From assembly GCF_019145495.1 (NCBI RefSeq), contig NZ_JAHSTU010000001.1, positions 1,178,001 to 1,242,000 on the forward strand: a DNA stretch of 64,000 nucleotides. The letters are read 5' to 3'. Numbering within the stretch: position 1 is the first letter of the stretch; every line of letters begins with the position of its first letter. This document shows, piece after piece, positions 45,317 through 54,590 of this stretch. Source of the DNA: Pseudomonas azerbaijanoccidentalis (lineage in GTDB: Bacteria; Pseudomonadota; Gammaproteobacteria; Pseudomonadales; Pseudomonadaceae). Under the pieces are notes generated by a model that had not been told where the DNA came from, made no database searches, and was given only the letters and a program-made list of their open reading frames with translations. Both the position numbers and the translations under genes were made by a program.

Positions 45317-46504
45317 TCAGGCGGACGGCGTGGTGGCGAGCAGTTGACGCGCAGCCCACTGGTGGAAGAAGTGCGTCGGGATGTCCATTTCCGGAGAGAA
45401 CGCGCCGCCCTTGTAGCCCGGGGAGTGACGGCCCTTCTGCATGCCTTCGACCGAGCTGATGTCTTCGGCGAACACCACTTTCCAGGACTCCAGAATCGCA
45501 TCGCGGCAAGCGCTGTATTCATCGCTGCTCGCGGCTTCATCACCGACATAGAACAGGCGCAGGTGCTCGATGGTGCGGCCCGGCGCGACCGGCTCCAGCT
45601 GCATGGCAAAGGCATGGTCAGCCTGGATGCCGAGCAGAACGTTCGGAAAAAACGCGACGTATTCGGCGTTGCGCAAGCGGTCCAGCGGCCAGCCCGGGAA
45701 TTTCGGCAGGTGCGTACCGGCGACGTCCGACAGGTTGTAGGCGTAGCTGCCCTGACCGGCGAAATGCTCGCCAAAAATGATGTTGTAGTGATCTTCCAGA
45801 CGCGAGTACGAGTTCAGGCTCGGGTGCACCCACGGCAAGTGGTAGGCCTCGCAGTAGTTTTCGACGGCCAGTTTCCAGTTGCAGTTGATGTCCAGCGTGG
45901 TCGCGTCATGGCCCGGACGACGGCGCATCAGGCTCATACCGTCTTCGCCAAGGAACTGGGTCCAGCGTTGGGTCAACGGCGCCAGCATGTCTTCGAGCGG
46001 TTGCGCATCGCCGGACAGGTTGATGAACACCATGTCCATCCAGATCGCGCTGCGGATGGCCTTCAAGCCATGTTTTTCACAGGCGAAACGCTCATCTTTG
46101 TGCTGATCGATACCGCCGACGTGCGGCGTGCCACGCAGACCACCGTTGAGGTCGTAAGTCCAGGAGTGGTAAGGGCAGCGAATGACGCCCTGCACTTCAC
46201 CGGCCTCTTCGACCAGCTTCATGCCACGGTGGCTGCACACGTTGTGGAACACTTGCACCAGGCCTTCGCGGTTGCGCATCAACAGCAACGGCAGGCCCAT
46301 GAAATCGATTGGCTTGACCGAACCGGCCTTGCCCAGATCGCTGGCGAAACCGACGCAGGCCCAGGTTTTACCCATGACCTGATCGCGTTCCAGTTCGAAG
46401 TAGCGTTGCTCGGTATAGAACTCGTTGCTCAGGCCGGTGGCTTCGTGGATCGGATTGAGGACAGTTTCGAGATGATGCACAGGAATTTGCTGGATGCTGC
46501 TCAT
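45317..46504 (-). CDS. Rieske oxygenase, choline/carnitine monooxygenase-like alpha subunit
   Basis: This 395-residue oxygenase has Rieske ligands in NVCSHRGMKL and IRCPYHSWTY and the mononuclear iron site in WKLAVENYCEAYHLPWVHPSL. A glutamate (E in NYCEAYH) replaces the bridging aspartate of ring-hydroxylating enzymes, as in carnitine- and betaine-type monooxygenases. There is no beta subunit gene. It is the first gene of the block, so it likely attacks a methylated or quaternary amine at a C-N-adjacent carbon. Aromatic substrates cannot be excluded. Confidence 0.85.
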   Translation of the reverse strand: MSSIQQIPVHHLETVLNPIHEATGLSNEFYTEQRYFELERDQVMGKTWACVGFASDLGKAGSVKPIDFMGLPLLLMRNREGLVQVFHNVCSHRGMKLVEEAGEVQGVIRCPYHSWTYDLNGGLRGTPHVGGIDQHKDERFACEKHGLKAIRSAIWMDMVFINLSGDAQPLEDMLAPLTQRWTQFLGEDGMSLMRRRPGHDATTLDINCNWKLAVENYCEAYHLPWVHPSLNSYSRLEDHYNIIFGEHFAGQGSYAYNLSDVAGTHLPKFPGWPLDRLRNAEYVAFFPNVLLGIQADHAFAMQLEPVAPGRTIEHLRLFYVGDEAASSDEYSACRDAILESWKVVFAEDISSVEGMQKGRHSPGYKGGAFSPEMDIPTHFFHQWAARQLLATTPSA

Positions 46505-46660
46505 TATTGTTTTCCCCTGCTGGGCACGGTTTGGATGATCGGCGGGCTCATTGGCCCGGGGTCCGCTGGCAGCAAGTTTGGGAAAACGGGGAGTGTCTCG
46601 ACAAACGATATTTCGGCAGGGATTAATGACTTTTGATCATAAATACAGACACACCAACCT

Positions 46661-46687
46661 GTAGCCGCGGGCTTCGCCAGCGGCTAC
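46661..46687. repeat. Short perfect hairpin GTAGCCGC...GCGGCTAC
   Basis: Eight-base perfect arms around GGGCTTCGCCA lie between two minus-strand genes, 17 bp past the LysR stop. It could be a small REP of another class or act on the end of the LysR transcript; no T run follows. Confidence 0.6.
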
Positions 46688-46703
46688 CTGGATCTGTCGG
46701 GTT

Positions 46704-47621
46704 TTAACTTTGATCGGGCGCGGCGGGCAGTTGATTCATCAACCAGCTACGGAAGCGTTTTACGCTCTGGCGCATGCCACCGCGGGAAAGAGGTTCGAGC
46801 AGGCAAAACTTGGCATCGGTTCTCAGCACGGTATCCAGCGGTCGAACCAGCGCACCGGTTTGCAGGTGATCGTCGACAAGGTTGGACCAAGCCAGCGCAA
46901 TGCCTTGACCGCCGATCGCCGACTGGATCAGCATCGAGTAACTATTGATGTTGATTCGGCGTTTGGGCTCGACGTTTTTCAGCCCCTGGCTCTGGAACCA
47001 ATCGGCCCAGCCGATCCAGTCGCGTTGCGGGTCGTCAAGGAACAGCCAGGTGCAGGCTGCGAGGTCCACCGGTTTGTTCAGTGCCGGGTGTTTGGCGAGG
47101 TAAGTGGGGCTGCACACCGGGAACACCTCCTCGGAAAACAAGGGTGTGACCTGCATGTCTCTGGGCGGTGTCCGGCAGTAATACAACGCCAGATCGCAAT
47201 CCAGGCGAGAGAAATCCTTGACCTGATCGTGGGCGATAATGCGCAGATCGATCTCTTCGTTCTCCCGTTGAAACTCGGCCACCTTCGGCAGCAGCCACAG
47301 CGAAGCCATGGCGGTACTGGTCGCGACGGTTACCTGTTCGGCGCCCTGCCAGTGGCGAATTTCCCCCGTGGCCTGTGCCACTTGCAGCAATGCAGCACGC
47401 ACCGTTTCATAGTATTGACTGGCGGCCGGGCTCAGGTGAATGGTGCGGGTGGTACGCTCGAACAAGACCTTGCCCAGATAATCTTCAAGCAACCGAACCT
47501 GCCGGCTGATTGCACCTTGCGTCACGTTCAACTCTTGCGCTGCCAGGGTAAAACTCAAATGGCGCGCCGCCGCTTCAAACGCGACCAGACTATTGAGTGG
47601 CGGTAACGGGTGGATTTTCAT
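46704..47621 (-). CDS. LysR-family regulator, GcvA-like
   Basis: This 305-residue regulator begins MKIHPLPPLNSLVAFEAAARHLSFTLAAQELNVT-type sequence, the GcvA/AmpR branch form of the DNA-binding domain, with SRQVRLLEDYL. LFLDDPQRDWIGWADWFQ in the effector domain is typical of GcvA-like proteins. It lies upstream of the Rieske operon on the same strand and is the most likely activator of it. An amino acid or amine effector is plausible. Confidence 0.88.
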   Translation of the reverse strand: MKIHPLPPLNSLVAFEAAARHLSFTLAAQELNVTQGAISRQVRLLEDYLGKVLFERTTRTIHLSPAASQYYETVRAALLQVAQATGEIRHWQGAEQVTVATSTAMASLWLLPKVAEFQRENEEIDLRIIAHDQVKDFSRLDCDLALYYCRTPPRDMQVTPLFSEEVFPVCSPTYLAKHPALNKPVDLAACTWLFLDDPQRDWIGWADWFQSQGLKNVEPKRRININSYSMLIQSAIGGQGIALAWSNLVDDHLQTGALVRPLDTVLRTDAKFCLLEPLSRGGMRQSVKRFRSWLMNQLPAAPDQS

Positions 47622-47744
47622 ACAAGGCCGATCACGTCGTTATTGTGGTTTTATCGCGGCATATTAGCCCCTGCCATAGACGCTGGACAGCGCCGTTAAT
47701 AGCTCAATGGATCCATCGCTATAGTCTTGACTCTCACACTCTCT

Positions 47745-47836
47745 TGTAGGAGCTGCCGAGTGCAACGAGGCTGCGATCTTTTGACTTGGATTTTTATAGC
47801 AAGATCAAAAGATCGCAGCCTTCGGCAGCTCCTACA
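47745..47836. repeat. Palindromic intergenic repeat overlapping the dctA stop
   Basis: TGTAGGAGCTGCCGAGTGCAACGAGG and GCCTTCGGCAGCTCCTACA form the arms around AAGATCAAAAGATC. The TAG stop of dctA (47832-47834) lies inside the right arm, so the repeat supplies the end of that gene. Confidence 0.88.
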
Positions 47837-49169
47837 GGTTGGTCAACAACGGAGTCGCCTTCACCGATGACGCTGTAAACACAACATCGACCTGTGCCAC
47901 CTCAGGCTTTTCCTCAACAACCTCACCATTCAGCGCCTTGTGCATTTTCACCGTATCCAGCGCGCCCACCCACTTGGCAATCGCCATGGTGCCGACGCCG
48001 TTGCCGATGGTGTTGGTGATCGCCCGCGCTTCCGACATGAAGCGATCAACGCCCAGCAGCAGGACCATGCCCGCCACCGGTATGGTGCCGAGGGACGACA
48101 GCGTTGCCGCCAGAATGATGAAGCCGGAACCGGTGACACCCGCCGAGCCCTTGGAGGTGAACATCAGCACCGCCAGCACAATCAATTGGTCGGTCAGGGT
48201 CAGCGGCGTGTTGGTCGCCTGGGCAATGAAAATCGCGGCGATGGTGTAGTAGATCGCCTGCCCGTCCGGGTTGAAGGTCAGGCCGGAGGGAATGATCATC
48301 CCCGCCACCGGTTTCGACACGCCGGCCTTCTCCATTTTGGAAATCATCTGCGGCAGCACCGATTCCGACGAGCTGGTGCCCAGCACGGTGAACAGTTCTT
48401 CCTTGATGAACTTGAGAAACTTCCACAAGCTGAAACCGCTGTAGCGGCAGATCGGGCCAAGGACAAAGATCACGAACACCGCGCAGGTCAGATACACGCA
48501 GGCCATCAGCTTACCGAGGGAGAACAGCGAGCCGAAACCGTATTTGCCGATGGTGAACGCAATGGCGCCGAAAGCGCCAATCGGTGCCAGGCGCATGACC
48601 ATGTTGACGATGCGGAACATGCCCTGCATCAGGCTGTCCAGCGTATCGACAAAGACTTTGCCGCGCGGTCCGACATGGGCCAGGGCAATACCGAGCAGGA
48701 TCGAAAACAGCAGGATCTGCAGGACGTTGCCCTTGGCGAAGGCATCGACAATGGTGTCGGGAATGATGTTCATGACGAAGTCCATGAACGAGGCATGTTT
48801 CACCGCCGTGGTGTAGGTCGCCAGGCTGGAAGTGTCCAGCGTCGCGACATCGATGTTCATCCCCGCGCCGGGTTTGAACACGTCCACCACGACCAGGCCG
48901 ACCACCAGCGCCAATGTCGACACCACCTCGAAATACAGCAGCGCGCGAAAGCCCACGCGCCCCAGTTCCTTCATGTTTTCCATGCGCGCAATGCCCGTGA
49001 CCACCGTCAGGAAAATCACCGGTGCGAGGAGCATTTTGATCAGTTTGATGAAGGCGTCGCCCAAGGGCTTGAGCGCTGCGCCGGTTTCGGGAACGAACAC
49101 CCCGACGATGGCGCCGAGGATCACCGCGATGAGCACTTGTACGTAGAGTTTGCCAAATATTCTTTTCAT
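47832..49169 (-). CDS. dctA: C4-dicarboxylate:cation symporter
   Basis: This 445-residue DAACS-family transporter takes up succinate, fumarate and malate. Signatures are [22 protein letters not shown], the serine-rich hairpin [13 protein letters not shown], and helix 7/8 residues [23 protein letters not shown]. It is divergent from nothing nearby and is transcribed toward the repeat that forms its stop. Next to the malate/tartrate dehydrogenase gene it may supply that enzyme's substrate. Confidence 0.95.
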   Translation of the reverse strand: MKRIFGKLYVQVLIAVILGAIVGVFVPETGAALKPLGDAFIKLIKMLLAPVIFLTVVTGIARMENMKELGRVGFRALLYFEVVSTLALVVGLVVVDVFKPGAGMNIDVATLDTSSLATYTTAVKHASFMDFVMNIIPDTIVDAFAKGNVLQILLFSILLGIALAHVGPRGKVFVDTLDSLMQGMFRIVNMVMRLAPIGAFGAIAFTIGKYGFGSLFSLGKLMACVYLTCAVFVIFVLGPICRYSGFSLWKFLKFIKEELFTVLGTSSSESVLPQMISKMEKAGVSKPVAGMIIPSGLTFNPDGQAIYYTIAAIFIAQATNTPLTLTDQLIVLAVLMFTSKGSAGVTGSGFIILAATLSSLGTIPVAGMVLLLGVDRFMSEARAITNTIGNGVGTMAIAKWVGALDTVKMHKALNGEVVEEKPEVAQVDVVFTASSVKATPLLTNL

Positions 49170-49204
49170 GACAGGGCCCTGATTTTTATTGTTGTCAGGA
49201 AATG

Positions 49205-49238
49205 CCCAGGGGTCAGGTCCACGGACCTGCCCCTTGGC
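49205..49238. terminator. Strong hairpin between dctA and the tartrate dehydrogenase gene
   Basis: CCAGGGGTCAGGTCC and GGACCTGCCCCTTGG pair nearly perfectly with a small ACG loop. It follows the dehydrogenase stop on the minus strand, but the T run is weak, so it may only attenuate transcription into dctA. Confidence 0.4.
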
Positions 49239-49269
49239 GTTATGCCGCAGCTTGAATCGTCGGAAAAAA

Positions 49270-50325
49270 TCAGCGGTTGATCAGTGCGATGACCGCATCG
49301 GTGATCTGCCGGGTGGTGGCGTTACCGCCGAGGTCCGGGGTGTGCAAACCGCTTTCGGTCACCGCTTCGATGGCCGACATCAAGTGCTTGGCCGCCGCGG
49401 CTTCACCCAGGTGTTCGAGCATCATCGCAGCGGTCCAGAAGGTGGCGATCGGGTTGGCCACGCCTTTGCCGGTGATATCGAAGGCCGAGCCGTGGATCGG
49501 TTCGAACATCGACGGGAATTTACGCGATGGGTTGAGGTTGGCGGTCGGTGCAATGCCGAGGCTGCCGGACAGCGCGGCCGCGAGGTCGGACAGGATGTCG
49601 GCATGCAGGTTGGTGGCGACGATCACGTCCAGCGTCGAGGGTTTGAGCACCATGCGCGTGGTCACGGCGTCGACCAGTTCCTTGTCGATTTTCACGTCCG
49701 GAAAATCCTTGGCCACTTCGTAGAAAATCTCGTCCCACAGCACCATGCCGTGGCGCTGGGCGTTGGACTTGGTGACCATGGTCAGGTGCTTGCGCGGACG
49801 GCTTTGCGCCAGTTCGAAAGCGAAACGGTGAATGCGTTCGACCCCGGCCCGGGTGAACACCGACACTTCCGTGGCGACCTCTTCCGGCAGGCCCCGGTGC
49901 ACACGACCACCGTTGCCCGAATATTCGCCTTCGGAGTTTTCCCGCACCACCACCCAGTCGATCTGGTCGCCGTTATGCAGCGGACTTTTCACCCCCGGCA
50001 AGACACGGGCCGGACGCACGTTGGCGTACTGATCGAAGCCCTGGCAGATCGGCAGGCGCAGGCCCCACAGGGAGATGTGATCCGGCACGTTGAGCGCACC
50101 GACCGCGCCGAAGAAGATCGCGTCGAAGGTTTTCAGCTCTTCAAGCCCACCTTCGGGAATGTAGTAACCGTTTTTCAGGTAGTTGTCGGAGTTCCAGTCG
50201 AAGTGCTTGAAGTCCAGATTGAAGCCGGACTTTTTCGACAGGGCTTGCAGCACCTCGACGCCTGCGGCGATCACTTCCACGCCGATGCCGTCACCGGGCA
50301 CTGCAGCAATTTTGTATGCGCTCAT
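49270..50325 (-). CDS. Tartrate/D-malate dehydrogenase (decarboxylating)
   Basis: This 351-residue member of the isocitrate/isopropylmalate dehydrogenase family opens with [16 protein letters not shown]. Substrate residues lie in [25 protein letters not shown] and the metal aspartates in [41 protein letters not shown] is the cofactor end. The start at 50325 follows GTGGAGA; the longer frame was rejected. It is divergent from a DmlR-like LysR gene, the E. coli dmlA-dmlR arrangement. Confidence 0.9.
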   Translation of the reverse strand: MSAYKIAAVPGDGIGVEVIAAGVEVLQALSKKSGFNLDFKHFDWNSDNYLKNGYYIPEGGLEELKTFDAIFFGAVGALNVPDHISLWGLRLPICQGFDQYANVRPARVLPGVKSPLHNGDQIDWVVVRENSEGEYSGNGGRVHRGLPEEVATEVSVFTRAGVERIHRFAFELAQSRPRKHLTMVTKSNAQRHGMVLWDEIFYEVAKDFPDVKIDKELVDAVTTRMVLKPSTLDVIVATNLHADILSDLAAALSGSLGIAPTANLNPSRKFPSMFEPIHGSAFDITGKGVANPIATFWTAAMMLEHLGEAAAAKHLMSAIEAVTESGLHTPDLGGNATTRQITDAVIALINR

Positions 50326-50389
50326 TGTTGTCTCCACTCTTGTCGATTTCTTGTTGTTCCCGCTGTTCAGGCGGGGTGTGAGCGGAGTA

Positions 50390-50434
50390 TATGTAGTGAA
50401 CAAATAGGTGTGAGTTCCTCAAAATCACTACATA
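50390..50434. promoter_or_regulatory. Inverted repeat in the divergent dehydrogenase/LysR promoter
   Basis: TATGTAGTGA and TCACTACATA are perfect 10-base arms separated by 25 bp. The position between the divergent genes fits binding by the LysR regulator encoded on the right. Confidence 0.55.
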
Positions 50435-50452
50435 AATAACTTTGAGTTACGA

Positions 50453-51361
50453 ATGAGCCAGACTCTGGATTTGTCGTTTTTCTATCTGTTGGCCAACAAA
50501 GGCAGCCTCGCGGCGACAGCGCGGGAACTGGGTATCACGCCGCCGGCGGTGAGCAAACGCCTGACGGCGCTGGAGGCTCGCTTGGGTATCCGCCTGGTCA
50601 ATCGCACTACGCGCTCGATGAGCCTGACCTCCGAAGGCGAACTGTATTTCTCCCAGGCTGCGCGCATCCTTACCCAGATCAATGAGCTTGAGCAGTTGGT
50701 CAGCAGCAGCCGCGCCACGCCCAAGGGCTTGATTCGGGTCAACGCATCGCTCGGCTTTGGTCGTCGGCATATCGGCCCTGCCCTCGCTGCTTTCTACGCT
50801 CAATACCCGGAGGTGGAAATACAACTGGAGATCAGCGACCACCCGCTGGACCTGGCCACCCACGGCTTCGACTTGGGCATTCGTTTCGGCACCCTGCCGG
50901 ACGCCGCGTTTCATGCCCGCAAAATCGCCTCCAACCGCCGCTTGCTGTGTGCTTCGCCGCTGTACCTGGACAAACACGGCACGCCACAGAAACTGGCTGA
51001 CCTGCAAAACCACAACTGCATTTTCATCCGGCAGAACGAGTCGCCCTATGGTGTCTGGAGCTTCACCAATGGCGGGCACACGGACAACATCAAGGTGCAT
51101 GGTGCTTTGGGTTGCAATGACGGAGAGGTGGCGCTGAACTGGGCGCTGGACGGGCATGGCATCTTGCTGCGGGCCGAATGGGACATCGCCCGCTATGTGC
51201 GCAGCGGCCGCTTGCGCCTGGTACTGGAAGACCAGACGCCCACCCGGGCCGACGTGTATGCGGTGTACCCGCAACAACTGCACTTATCGGCGCGGGTGCG
51301 CAGCCTGATCGATTTTCTGATCGAGCGGTTCAAGCACATCGACAATGTCGAGGAAGGCTGA
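50453..51361 (+). CDS. DmlR-like LysR regulator
   Basis: This 302-residue regulator has the N-terminal helix-turn-helix GSLAATARELGITPPAVSKRLTALEARLG and a substrate-binding domain with LGFGRRHIGPALAAFYAQYPEVEI. It is of the DmlR/TtuA type and is divergent from the tartrate/D-malate dehydrogenase gene, which it probably activates in the presence of the substrate. Its end is 9 bp from the convergent SMR gene. Confidence 0.88.
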   Translation: MSQTLDLSFFYLLANKGSLAATARELGITPPAVSKRLTALEARLGIRLVNRTTRSMSLTSEGELYFSQAARILTQINELEQLVSSSRATPKGLIRVNASLGFGRRHIGPALAAFYAQYPEVEIQLEISDHPLDLATHGFDLGIRFGTLPDAAFHARKIASNRRLLCASPLYLDKHGTPQKLADLQNHNCIFIRQNESPYGVWSFTNGGHTDNIKVHGALGCNDGEVALNWALDGHGILLRAEWDIARYVRSGRLRLVLEDQTPTRADVYAVYPQQLHLSARVRSLIDFLIERFKHIDNVEEG

Positions 51362-51370
51362 GGCATGGGC

Positions 51371-51691
51371 TCAATTGCCCGACACCACTTTGAGCCCGAT
51401 AACGCCCGCCAGAATCACCCCGATGCACAGCAACCGCATCGGCGCTGTTGAATCCCCCAGCAGCGCCATGCCGACAATCGCCGTGCCCGCCGCGCCGATA
51501 CCGGTCCATACCGCATAAGCCGTGCCTACCGGCAGCGTGCGCAGCGACAGTGAAAGCAGGAAGACGCTCGACAGGCCGGTGATAACGGTCAATACGCCAG
51601 GGACCAGTCGCGTGAAACCTTCGGAACCCTTCATGTAAAAAGCGAAAGCGATTTCCAGGATGCCTGCGATACCGAGTAATGCCCAAGCCAT
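51371..51691 (-). CDS. Small multidrug resistance transporter, SugE/Gdx-like
   Basis: This 106-residue, four-helix dual-topology exporter has the essential glutamate in GILEIAFAFYMKGSEGFTRL. LPVGTAYAVWTGIGAAGTAIVGMALLG is the SugE/Gdx signature. Gdx members export guanidinium or small quaternary cations. There is no obvious guanidine riboswitch in the short upstream region. A GCTCGCC...GGCGAGC hairpin lies just upstream of the gene, at about 51709-51735. Confidence 0.9.
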   Translation of the reverse strand: MAWALLGIAGILEIAFAFYMKGSEGFTRLVPGVLTVITGLSSVFLLSLSLRTLPVGTAYAVWTGIGAAGTAIVGMALLGDSTAPMRLLCIGVILAGVIGLKVVSGN

Positions 51692-51750
51692 GTGTCATCG
51701 CTCCTCTAAAGGGCTCGCCGGGCTGGATGCCTGGCGAGCGATGGAACCGA

Positions 51751-52203
51751 TCAGGCTTTGGCGGCGGCCGGTTTCGAGCGGAATGCCACACCGAGTCGGT
51801 TGAAGGCGTTCATCAAGCTGATGGCGTAGGTGAGGTCTGTCAGTTCCTTGTCGCTGAACTCAGCGGCAGCGGCTGCATAGACGTTCTCGGGAACACCGGT
51901 TTCGGCGACTTGAGTGACACTTTCGGCCCAAGCCAACGCTGTGCGCTCACGTGGGATGAAGTGATCCCCGGCATCGCGCCACACGGCCAACAGCGCCAGT
52001 TTTTCGGCGGCAACATTGAGATTACGCAGATCGCGAGAATGCATGTCGATGCAGAACGCGCAGCCATTGATTTGCGAAACCCGCAGGTAAACCAGATCGA
52101 TCAGTTCGGTGGGCAGGCCGCTCTTTTGCACGTAGCCGTAGACGTTGCCGAAAGCCTTGTAACCTTCAGGGGAAGCACTGGAGTAGTTGATACGTTGAGT
52201 CAT
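51751..52203 (-). CDS. AhpD-like carboxymuconolactone decarboxylase family protein
   Basis: This 150-residue alkylhydroperoxidase-like protein has the redox motif CAFCIDMH (C-x2-C-x3-H) and LVYLRVSQING before it. The start at 52203 is chosen because the earlier frame extends through the operator region. It is divergent from a MocR-type regulator, a pairing seen often, and likely is its target. It could reduce organic hydroperoxides. Confidence 0.88.
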   Translation of the reverse strand: MTQRINYSSASPEGYKAFGNVYGYVQKSGLPTELIDLVYLRVSQINGCAFCIDMHSRDLRNLNVAAEKLALLAVWRDAGDHFIPRERTALAWAESVTQVAETGVPENVYAAAAAEFSDKELTDLTYAISLMNAFNRLGVAFRSKPAAAKA

Positions 52204-52266
52204 GATGAGTCCTCGATTTGGCTGTTTGGAGGACTGCATCGTGCGACGGCTTGGCCTATGCTCAAA

Positions 52267-52316
52267 GGGCCATGTTCCGGTGAGTGAAATGGGCCATATG
52301 GCAGTCTTCATGGCCC
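52267..52316. promoter_or_regulatory. Candidate MocR operator with repeated GGGCCAT
   Basis: GGGCCAT occurs at 52267-52273 and 52291-52297, 24 bp apart, and its inverse ATGGCCC at 52310-52316. MocR regulators commonly bind such repeated half-sites. The region lies between the AhpD-like gene and the MocR gene. Confidence 0.45.
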
Positions 52317-52411
52317 AGTCGCCCAAACGATTCATGGACCTTTGAAGCAGGTCATAGCACTTGTACGATTCCTGTTTAAGTCGGCAACACTGTTGCCTTC
52401 AGAGCCTGACC

Positions 52412-53830
52412 ATGAGCCAACCCGCCAAGAGCTTTTCACCCCTCGACCCCACTTCTCGGGAACCGATCTATCGGCAAATCTATTGGCGGTTCCGCGAAGC
52501 AATCAGCGACGGCGCACTCGCACCGGGCGAGCGCATTCCTGCGGCGCGGGCGCTGGCCAAAGAGCTGGGGCTGGCCCGGGGTACGGTCGATAACGCCTAT
52601 TCATTACTCACGGCTGAAGGTTACATCCAGTCGCGTGGCCAGGCCGGCACGGTGGTGGCGGCAGGACTGAATGTCAGGCCCCTCAATGCCCATGACGACC
52701 GTGCGGTGAGTCCGCCCGCGGGAGCCTCGGTCCGGCACAAGGCGCCGGTACTGCCCTTTCAGATGGCCCTGCCGGCGCTGGATGAGTTTCCGCGCAAGAT
52801 CTGGGCGCAGATCGGCGCTCGCTGCGTGCGCGCCACGGGCATTGCGGACATGGCCAACCCATCGGCCCATGGCCTGGAATCCCTGCGCAATGCGATTGCC
52901 AGCTACCTGCAAGTGGCGCGCGGCATCCATTGCCAGCCTGCGCAGGTGTTCGTCACCTCGGGCTACCGCAACACGCTGACGCTGATCGCCCACGCCTTGC
53001 TGCAACCGGGCGACCGCGTCCTGGTTGAAAACCCCGGCTACCGCCCTACCCGTCAATTACTCGAATATTTGCAGATCGGGGTGCAACCCGTTGCGGTGGA
53101 TCAGGACGGCATGCAAGTGGCGCAAGGCGTCAGCGATTCAGCTGGCGCTCGTGCCGCCGTAGTTACGCCCGCCCATCAGAGCCCGTTGTGTATGTCGCTG
53201 TCATTGCCGCGACGCCTGCAACTGCTGGAGTGGGCAAGTCGCGAACACGCATGGATCATCGAAGACGATTACGACGGCGAGTATCGTTACATCAGCCGCC
53301 CACTGCCCGCGCTCAAAAGCCTGGATCGCGAAGGTCGCGTGCTCTACGCCGGCACGTTCAGCAAAGTGCTGTTTCCCGGTATCCGCGTTGCCTATCTGGT
53401 GGTGCCGCCAGCGCAGGTCGAGCGCTTCGAACACGTCAGCCAGACCTTTCTCGGCGGCGTCCCGGAACTGACCCAGGCCATCGTTGCGACGTTTGTCACC
53501 GAGGGTCATTTCGCCCGGCATATCCAGCGCATGCGCAAACTCTACGGCGAACGCCGTAAGGCCGCCGTCAGAGGACTGAACTCCGTCCTGAGCGAGCACA
53601 TTCACATCGATACCCAACCCGGAGGCATGCACCTGATCCTGCGATTGATCCGCCCACAATCAGACCGGGCGCTGGTCGAGCGCCTACTGCAGGCGGGGAT
53701 CTATGCCGAAGCCTTGAGCGAATGTTGCATCGGCCCTGAAAGCCATTGCGGGCTGATGCTCGGCTTCGCCAATATCGACTCGCAACCCCGTGCCGAACAC
53801 CTTGGAAAACAAATTCTCGCGCTGCTCTGA
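52412..53830 (+). CDS. MocR/PdxR-type GntR-aminotransferase regulator
   Basis: This 472-residue regulator has an N-terminal GntR helix-turn-helix (IYRQIYWRFREAISDGALAPGERIPAARALAKELG) fused to a fold-type I aminotransferase domain. The PLP lysine is in YAGTFSKVLFPGIRVAY, and WIIEDDYDGEYRY is the cofactor-binding tract. It needs PLP or a PLP adduct to sense its ligand. It is divergent from the AhpD-like gene, its probable target. The start at 52412 excludes 17 upstream codons. Confidence 0.9.
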   Translation: MSQPAKSFSPLDPTSREPIYRQIYWRFREAISDGALAPGERIPAARALAKELGLARGTVDNAYSLLTAEGYIQSRGQAGTVVAAGLNVRPLNAHDDRAVSPPAGASVRHKAPVLPFQMALPALDEFPRKIWAQIGARCVRATGIADMANPSAHGLESLRNAIASYLQVARGIHCQPAQVFVTSGYRNTLTLIAHALLQPGDRVLVENPGYRPTRQLLEYLQIGVQPVAVDQDGMQVAQGVSDSAGARAAVVTPAHQSPLCMSLSLPRRLQLLEWASREHAWIIEDDYDGEYRYISRPLPALKSLDREGRVLYAGTFSKVLFPGIRVAYLVVPPAQVERFEHVSQTFLGGVPELTQAIVATFVTEGHFARHIQRMRKLYGERRKAAVRGLNSVLSEHIHIDTQPGGMHLILRLIRPQSDRALVERLLQAGIYAEALSECCIGPESHCGLMLGFANIDSQPRAEHLGKQILALL

Positions 53831-53934
53831 AACACCATACATGGCCCACACGCGAAGGCAGTTCTTGGCTCTTTGTGACTGGTCCAAGCAGCCACATCAT
53901 GAGGCCCTTGTCACCACAAACGTCAAAGGGTCCC

Positions 53935-54567
53935 ATGAAAATACTCCGCGTGATTTGCAGCCCGCGAGGGACATCGTCCGAGAGTTATCGACTCTCGCAA
54001 ACCCTCATCAATCAACTGATCGACAGACATCCCGGCAGCGACTTCATGATCACCGAGCGCGGTGTCACGGGGCTGGCGCATATCGATGCCGACTATGCCG
54101 AAGCCGTGAGCAAACGGCGTGATCCAACACGTCCAGTAGCCGCCAAAGGCGCCTTGCTGCAATCCGAGCAGTTGATCCGCGAACTGGAAAACGCTGACTG
54201 CGTGGTGATCGCCACGCCCATGCATAACCTGATGGTGCCTTCGGCGCTGAAGGCCTGGCTCGACCATGTGGTTCAGGCTGACCGAACCTTTCGCATCACC
54301 GCTGAAGGCAAGGTGGGCACCCTGCGCGACCGGCCGGTGTTTATCGCCATTGCTTCGGGCGGCACCTTCACCGGCGTCAATGCTCAGCAACCGGACTTTC
54401 TGCGGCCCTGGCTGCAGGCCGTACTGGCGGGCATCGGTTTGCTCGACGTGAGGTTTTTCTCGGTGGAAGGCACCGGGCAAAAGCCAGAGGTTGTCGATGG
54501 CATCCGGGCAAAAACCGAGCGCGAAACCGCGCTGTATTTTGCCGGCCATGTACCAACTCCCGCCTGA
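53935..54567 (+). CDS. azoR: FMN-dependent NADH-azoreductase / quinone reductase
   Basis: This 210-residue flavodoxin-fold enzyme has the phosphate loop CSPRGTSSESYRLSQTLI and the core ATPMHNLMVPSALKAWLDHVVQADRTF, the AzoR signature. ASGGTFTG is a further FMN contact. It performs two-electron reduction of quinones and azo compounds, which protects against quinone stress, useful where catechols are made. The start at 53935 follows AAAGGG. Confidence 0.88.
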   Translation: MKILRVICSPRGTSSESYRLSQTLINQLIDRHPGSDFMITERGVTGLAHIDADYAEAVSKRRDPTRPVAAKGALLQSEQLIRELENADCVVIATPMHNLMVPSALKAWLDHVVQADRTFRITAEGKVGTLRDRPVFIAIASGGTFTGVNAQQPDFLRPWLQAVLAGIGLLDVRFFSVEGTGQKPEVVDGIRAKTERETALYFAGHVPTPA

Positions 54568-54590
54568 ACTCGCCTAACAGGAATCATTCG

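Noticed and set aside
49189..50439. 416-codon plus-strand frame
   Set aside because: It is antisense to the tartrate/D-malate dehydrogenase, which has all cofactor motifs.
51692..51740. Guanidine riboswitch before the SMR gene
   Set aside because: There is a GCTCGCC/GGCGAGC hairpin but no paired hairpins with ACGR loops, so a mini-ykkC element is not supported.
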